A DNA stretch of 7,402 nucleotides from the NCBI GenBank assembly GCA_009885275.1, contig VFKY01000334.1:1-7402 (forward strand). The letters are read 5' to 3'. The notes under the pieces are model-generated. The model made no database searches and was not told the origin of the DNA. It worked only from the letters and a program-made list of their open reading frames with translations. Positions within the stretch are counted from its first letter, which is position 1. The number at the start of each line of letters is the position of its first letter. The stretch comes from Verrucomicrobiota bacterium (GTDB lineage Bacteria; Verrucomicrobiota; Verrucomicrobiia; Verrucomicrobiales; Verrucomicrobiaceae). The position numbers and the translations under genes are program-made. Positions 5,650 to 7,402 of the stretch are shown piece by piece.

Positions 5650-5923
5650 AGGAAACGTGCAAGATATCAGTATGATGGCTCAATAATAACGCAACATTCA
5701 ACCAAATTTTCGCATCAAAAAATATCGCGCCTACAGAGTTGAGGAAAGCAATGCATTATTAGCCTCAATGTATTTCACTAGCAATTTTATCATCTGGTTT
5801 CTACTATCATTGGTAATTTGCAATAAACTTACTCGCCAGTGTTGGGAAACACTACATCATGATCGACAAGAACCCCATCCTCTGGCAACAGATTGACACA
5901 CATGAAAGAATACGAATCAAAGC
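5650..5923. other. AT-rich divergent intergenic region
   Basis: These 274 bases separate the divergent PLP-enzyme and DNA methyltransferase genes, so promoters for both should lie here. I see a perfect -35-like TTGACA at 5893-5898 but no well-placed -10 before the ATG at 5924. There is an interrupted palindrome at 5739-5768, listed separately. A 22-codon frame, 5859-5927, ends in an ATGA overlap with the methyltransferase start. I see no tRNA, terminator or longer coding frame. Confidence 0.6.
5739..5768. promoter_or_regulatory. Centred 30-base interrupted palindrome, candidate operator
   Basis: TTGAGG (5739-5744), five bases, AATGCATT (5750-5757), five bases, CCTCAA (5763-5768). Both the outer 6+6 arms and the inner 8-base palindrome share the same centre (between 5753 and 5754); 11 of 15 positions in the half-sites match. 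Such twofold symmetry in the space between divergent genes suggests a binding site for a dimeric regulator. It is 89 bases from the PLP-enzyme start and 155 from the methyltransferase start. No regulator is identified. Confidence 0.4.
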
Positions 5924-7261
5924 ATGAGTAAAAAGAAAAAAACTCAAATCTTAGAGGAAGATGCAACTCCATATCGCGTTAATGGCGCACCTACTAAACG
6001 TAAGCTTCATTGTATAGATCTTTTTGCTGGCTGTGGCGGATTATCACTTGGATTGGAAAAAGCAGGGTTTCAGCCTTTGCTATTTTCAGAAATTAATCCC
6101 CAAGCTGCCGAGACTTACATCGCTAATAGAACGGGACTGGACATCATCCCAGTAGGTGATGTTTACAACCTCACTGATCTTGACTTGGGAATATTAAAAA
6201 CTTACTGGCGCTACAAAGGTATTGAGGACATTGACCTTGTCTGTGGCGGGCCACCTTGTCAGGGCTATTCTGGTATTGGGCATCGGCGCACATTTAAACT
6301 CGATAAACAAGACATACCTTCGAATCACTTATTTCAAGAAATGGTTCGCGTCATTCGTTGTGTGAAGCCGAAAATATTCGTCTTTGAGAACGTTCGAGGC
6401 TTACTAAATGCTCGCTGGACGCCTGAAGGACAGAGCGGTGAAATTTTCAAGGCTGTCTTGGAAGAATTTAAAACACTAACTGATTACCGAATTCGTTGGG
6501 AGTTGCTACATGCCAAAAGTTATGGCGTTCCACAAAATCGCCCTCGTGTTATTATGGTTGGTATCCGTGAAGATATTTTGCCGCATTGGGTGCAGGGCTC
6601 ATTGCTGGAGGTTTCATTCGATGCTCCAAGTGCAATTGAATCTGGCTTTTTACCTGAACCCTCAGGCACGCCGCCGACACTTGTTGAACTTTTGTCAGAT
6701 TTGGAAGACCCACGCTATTTAAGTCGCACTGCTACTACAGAATATCCAAACGAAGCAAAAAACGGAATCCAAAGAAGTCTTCGCACCACTAGTGATGGTC
6801 ATTTGATGCATAAGGGTGATCCGCTGACAGAACAGGAATATTCTAATCACGCGGACTACATCCGCGAAAAATACGCACATATGATTGCCAATAATGGTGA
6901 GATACCGAAGGAGTTTAAGACGAAAAAATTTGCTCAACGTGTGTTTCCTCGTGAATGGAATGAAGGTGGACCAAATATAACAGCGACTTCGTTACCAGAG
7001 GATTACGTTCACTATAATCAGCCCCGTGGGCCAACAGTCCGCGAATGGGCGAGAATTCAAACCTTCCCTGATTGGTATCAATTCAAAGGGCCTCGCACAA
7101 CTGGTGGTCGTCGTCGGGCTGGTGACCCGAGCATAGGAATTTGGGATCGGGATGTTCCTCGATATACACAAATCGGGAATGCTGTTCCTGTTATGTTAGC
7201 TGAAAAAATCGGAACACATCTGGCAAAGATTTTAAGAGGCGAACTCTCCTGCAAGCCATGA
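5924..7261 (+). CDS. DNA (cytosine-5-)-methyltransferase, probably of a type II restriction-modification system
   Basis: Transfers a methyl group from SAM to carbon 5 of cytosine in a specific DNA site. The 445-residue protein carries the C5 motifs in order: I (IDLFAGCGGLSLGLEKAGF, 31-49), IV (GGPPCQGYSGIG, 108-119) with the catalytic Cys112, VI (ENVRGLL, 155-161), VIII (GVPQNRPRVIMVG, 201-213), IX (RGPTVREWARIQTFPD, 368-383) and X (QIGNAVPVMLAEKIG, 416-430). The target recognition region lies between about 214 and 367. A Gly/Arg-rich insert (GPRTTGGRRRAGDP, 389-402) lies between IX and X. The first 27 residues, starting with a lysine run, precede motif I. Its stop codon overlaps the next gene's start as ATGA (7258-7261), the usual tight pairing of methylase and endonuclease. 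The region is more A+T-rich than its neighbours, which suggests horizontal transfer. The sequence specificity cannot be read from the protein by eye. Confidence 0.95.
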   Translation: MSKKKKTQILEEDATPYRVNGAPTKRKLHCIDLFAGCGGLSLGLEKAGFQPLLFSEINPQAAETYIANRTGLDIIPVGDVYNLTDLDLGILKTYWRYKGIEDIDLVCGGPPCQGYSGIGHRRTFKLDKQDIPSNHLFQEMVRVIRCVKPKIFVFENVRGLLNARWTPEGQSGEIFKAVLEEFKTLTDYRIRWELLHAKSYGVPQNRPRVIMVGIREDILPHWVQGSLLEVSFDAPSAIESGFLPEPSGTPPTLVELLSDLEDPRYLSRTATTEYPNEAKNGIQRSLRTTSDGHLMHKGDPLTEQEYSNHADYIREKYAHMIANNGEIPKEFKTKKFAQRVFPREWNEGGPNITATSLPEDYVHYNQPRGPTVREWARIQTFPDWYQFKGPRTTGGRRRAGDPSIGIWDRDVPRYTQIGNAVPVMLAEKIGTHLAKILRGELSCKP

Positions 7262-7402
7262 ACACAAGGCCGCTCAACGAACAAGAATCAAAAAACTTGG
7301 CAACGCTGAATCAAGCGGGCTGTAACAGTGTTCTACTTTTCCTTACAGAGACAGGCTTGCGTAAATCTATTCTCGATGCGACTGAACCGATGCGTCGCTT
7401 GC
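7258..7402 (+). CDS. 5' part of a gene coupled to the DNA methyltransferase, probable restriction endonuclease (cut by window end)
   Basis: An open frame starts at ATG 7258, overlapping the methyltransferase stop by four bases (ATGA), and stays open to the window end (48 codons seen). The visible part begins MNTRPLNEQES and contains LLFLTETGLRKSILDATEP at about residues 26-44; it looks like a soluble, helical N-terminal region with no signal peptide or membrane span. No nuclease motif (PD-(D/E)xK, HNH, GIY-YIG) falls in this short piece, so the endonuclease call rests on position: methylase-first type II systems usually place the restriction gene directly downstream with such overlaps. Other options are an accessory subunit, a Vsr-like repair nuclease or an ATPase. 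That the gene is real is fairly certain from the overlap and the coding-like composition; its identity is inferred. Confidence 0.6.
   Translation, partial: MNTRPLNEQESKNLATLNQAGCNSVLLFLTETGLRKSILDATEPMRRL

Noticed and set aside
5893..5921. Perfect TTGACA taken as the methyltransferase promoter
   Set aside because: No acceptable -10 is found 16-18 bases downstream before the ATG at 5924, so I only mention it as a -35-like string.
1..7402. CRISPR arrays, tRNA or rRNA genes, insertion sequences, toxin-antitoxin pairs
   Set aside because: I looked for spaced repeats, cloverleaf-like segments, transposase motifs and small paired genes and saw none.

Overview
The window reads as chromosomal DNA of a free-living, mid-GC Gram-negative-like bacterium. 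A ClpS adaptor followed directly by a DUF2017-like gene, an unusual cysH / TauE-SafE / cysD cluster, a secreted Cys-Cys-x-x-Cys metal-binding protein, and an almost complete lack of Shine-Dalgarno sequences suggest the Verrucomicrobiota or a neighbouring PVC lineage. This is inference from gene content; no 16S or other marker is present.

Layout. (1) 1-1746, minus strand: a tightly packed sulfur assimilation operon transcribed cysH -> TauE/SafE transporter -> cysD, with 6-base gaps. cysD is cut by the window start, and its usual partner cysN would lie outside. A plausible promoter (TTGTCA-N17-TAATCT) carrying a TTTCC/GGAAA inverted repeat lies just before cysH. (2) 1887-2751, plus strand, divergent: clpS and a DUF2017-like gene 2 bases apart, linked to N-degron/Clp proteolysis. 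(3) 2822-3310, plus: a secreted protein with two metal-binding CCxxC repeats, closed by a strong intrinsic terminator (3331-3365). (4) 3419-4450, plus: a SAM-dependent O-methyltransferase-like enzyme. (5) 4540-5649, minus, convergent with it: a PLP enzyme of the D-threonine aldolase / D-serine dehydratase fold. A hairpin lies between the two. (6) 5650-5923: AT-rich divergent intergenic region with a centred 30-base interrupted palindrome. (7) 5924-7402, plus: a DNA cytosine-5 methyltransferase whose stop overlaps (ATGA) the start of a second gene cut by the window end. This is most likely a type II restriction-modification pair. It is visibly richer in A+T than the neighbouring DNA (hand counts of 60-base lines: 23/60 G+C from 6001 and 26/60 from 6481, against 33/60 from 5041 and 30/60 from 1441), as expected for horizontally acquired defence genes.

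How the genes fit together: CysD (with CysN) activates sulfate to APS, CysH reduces the activated sulfate to sulfite, and the TauE/SafE protein is placed to move a sulfur oxyanion or sulfite across the membrane. The clpS pair serves protein quality control. The methyltransferase, PLP enzyme and metal-binding genes look like independent single-gene units. Nothing here is clearly a wholly new system. The best leads are the truncated partner of the DNA methyltransferase, the palindrome upstream of it, the candidate operator at cysH, and the shared SD-less, possibly leaderless start architecture.
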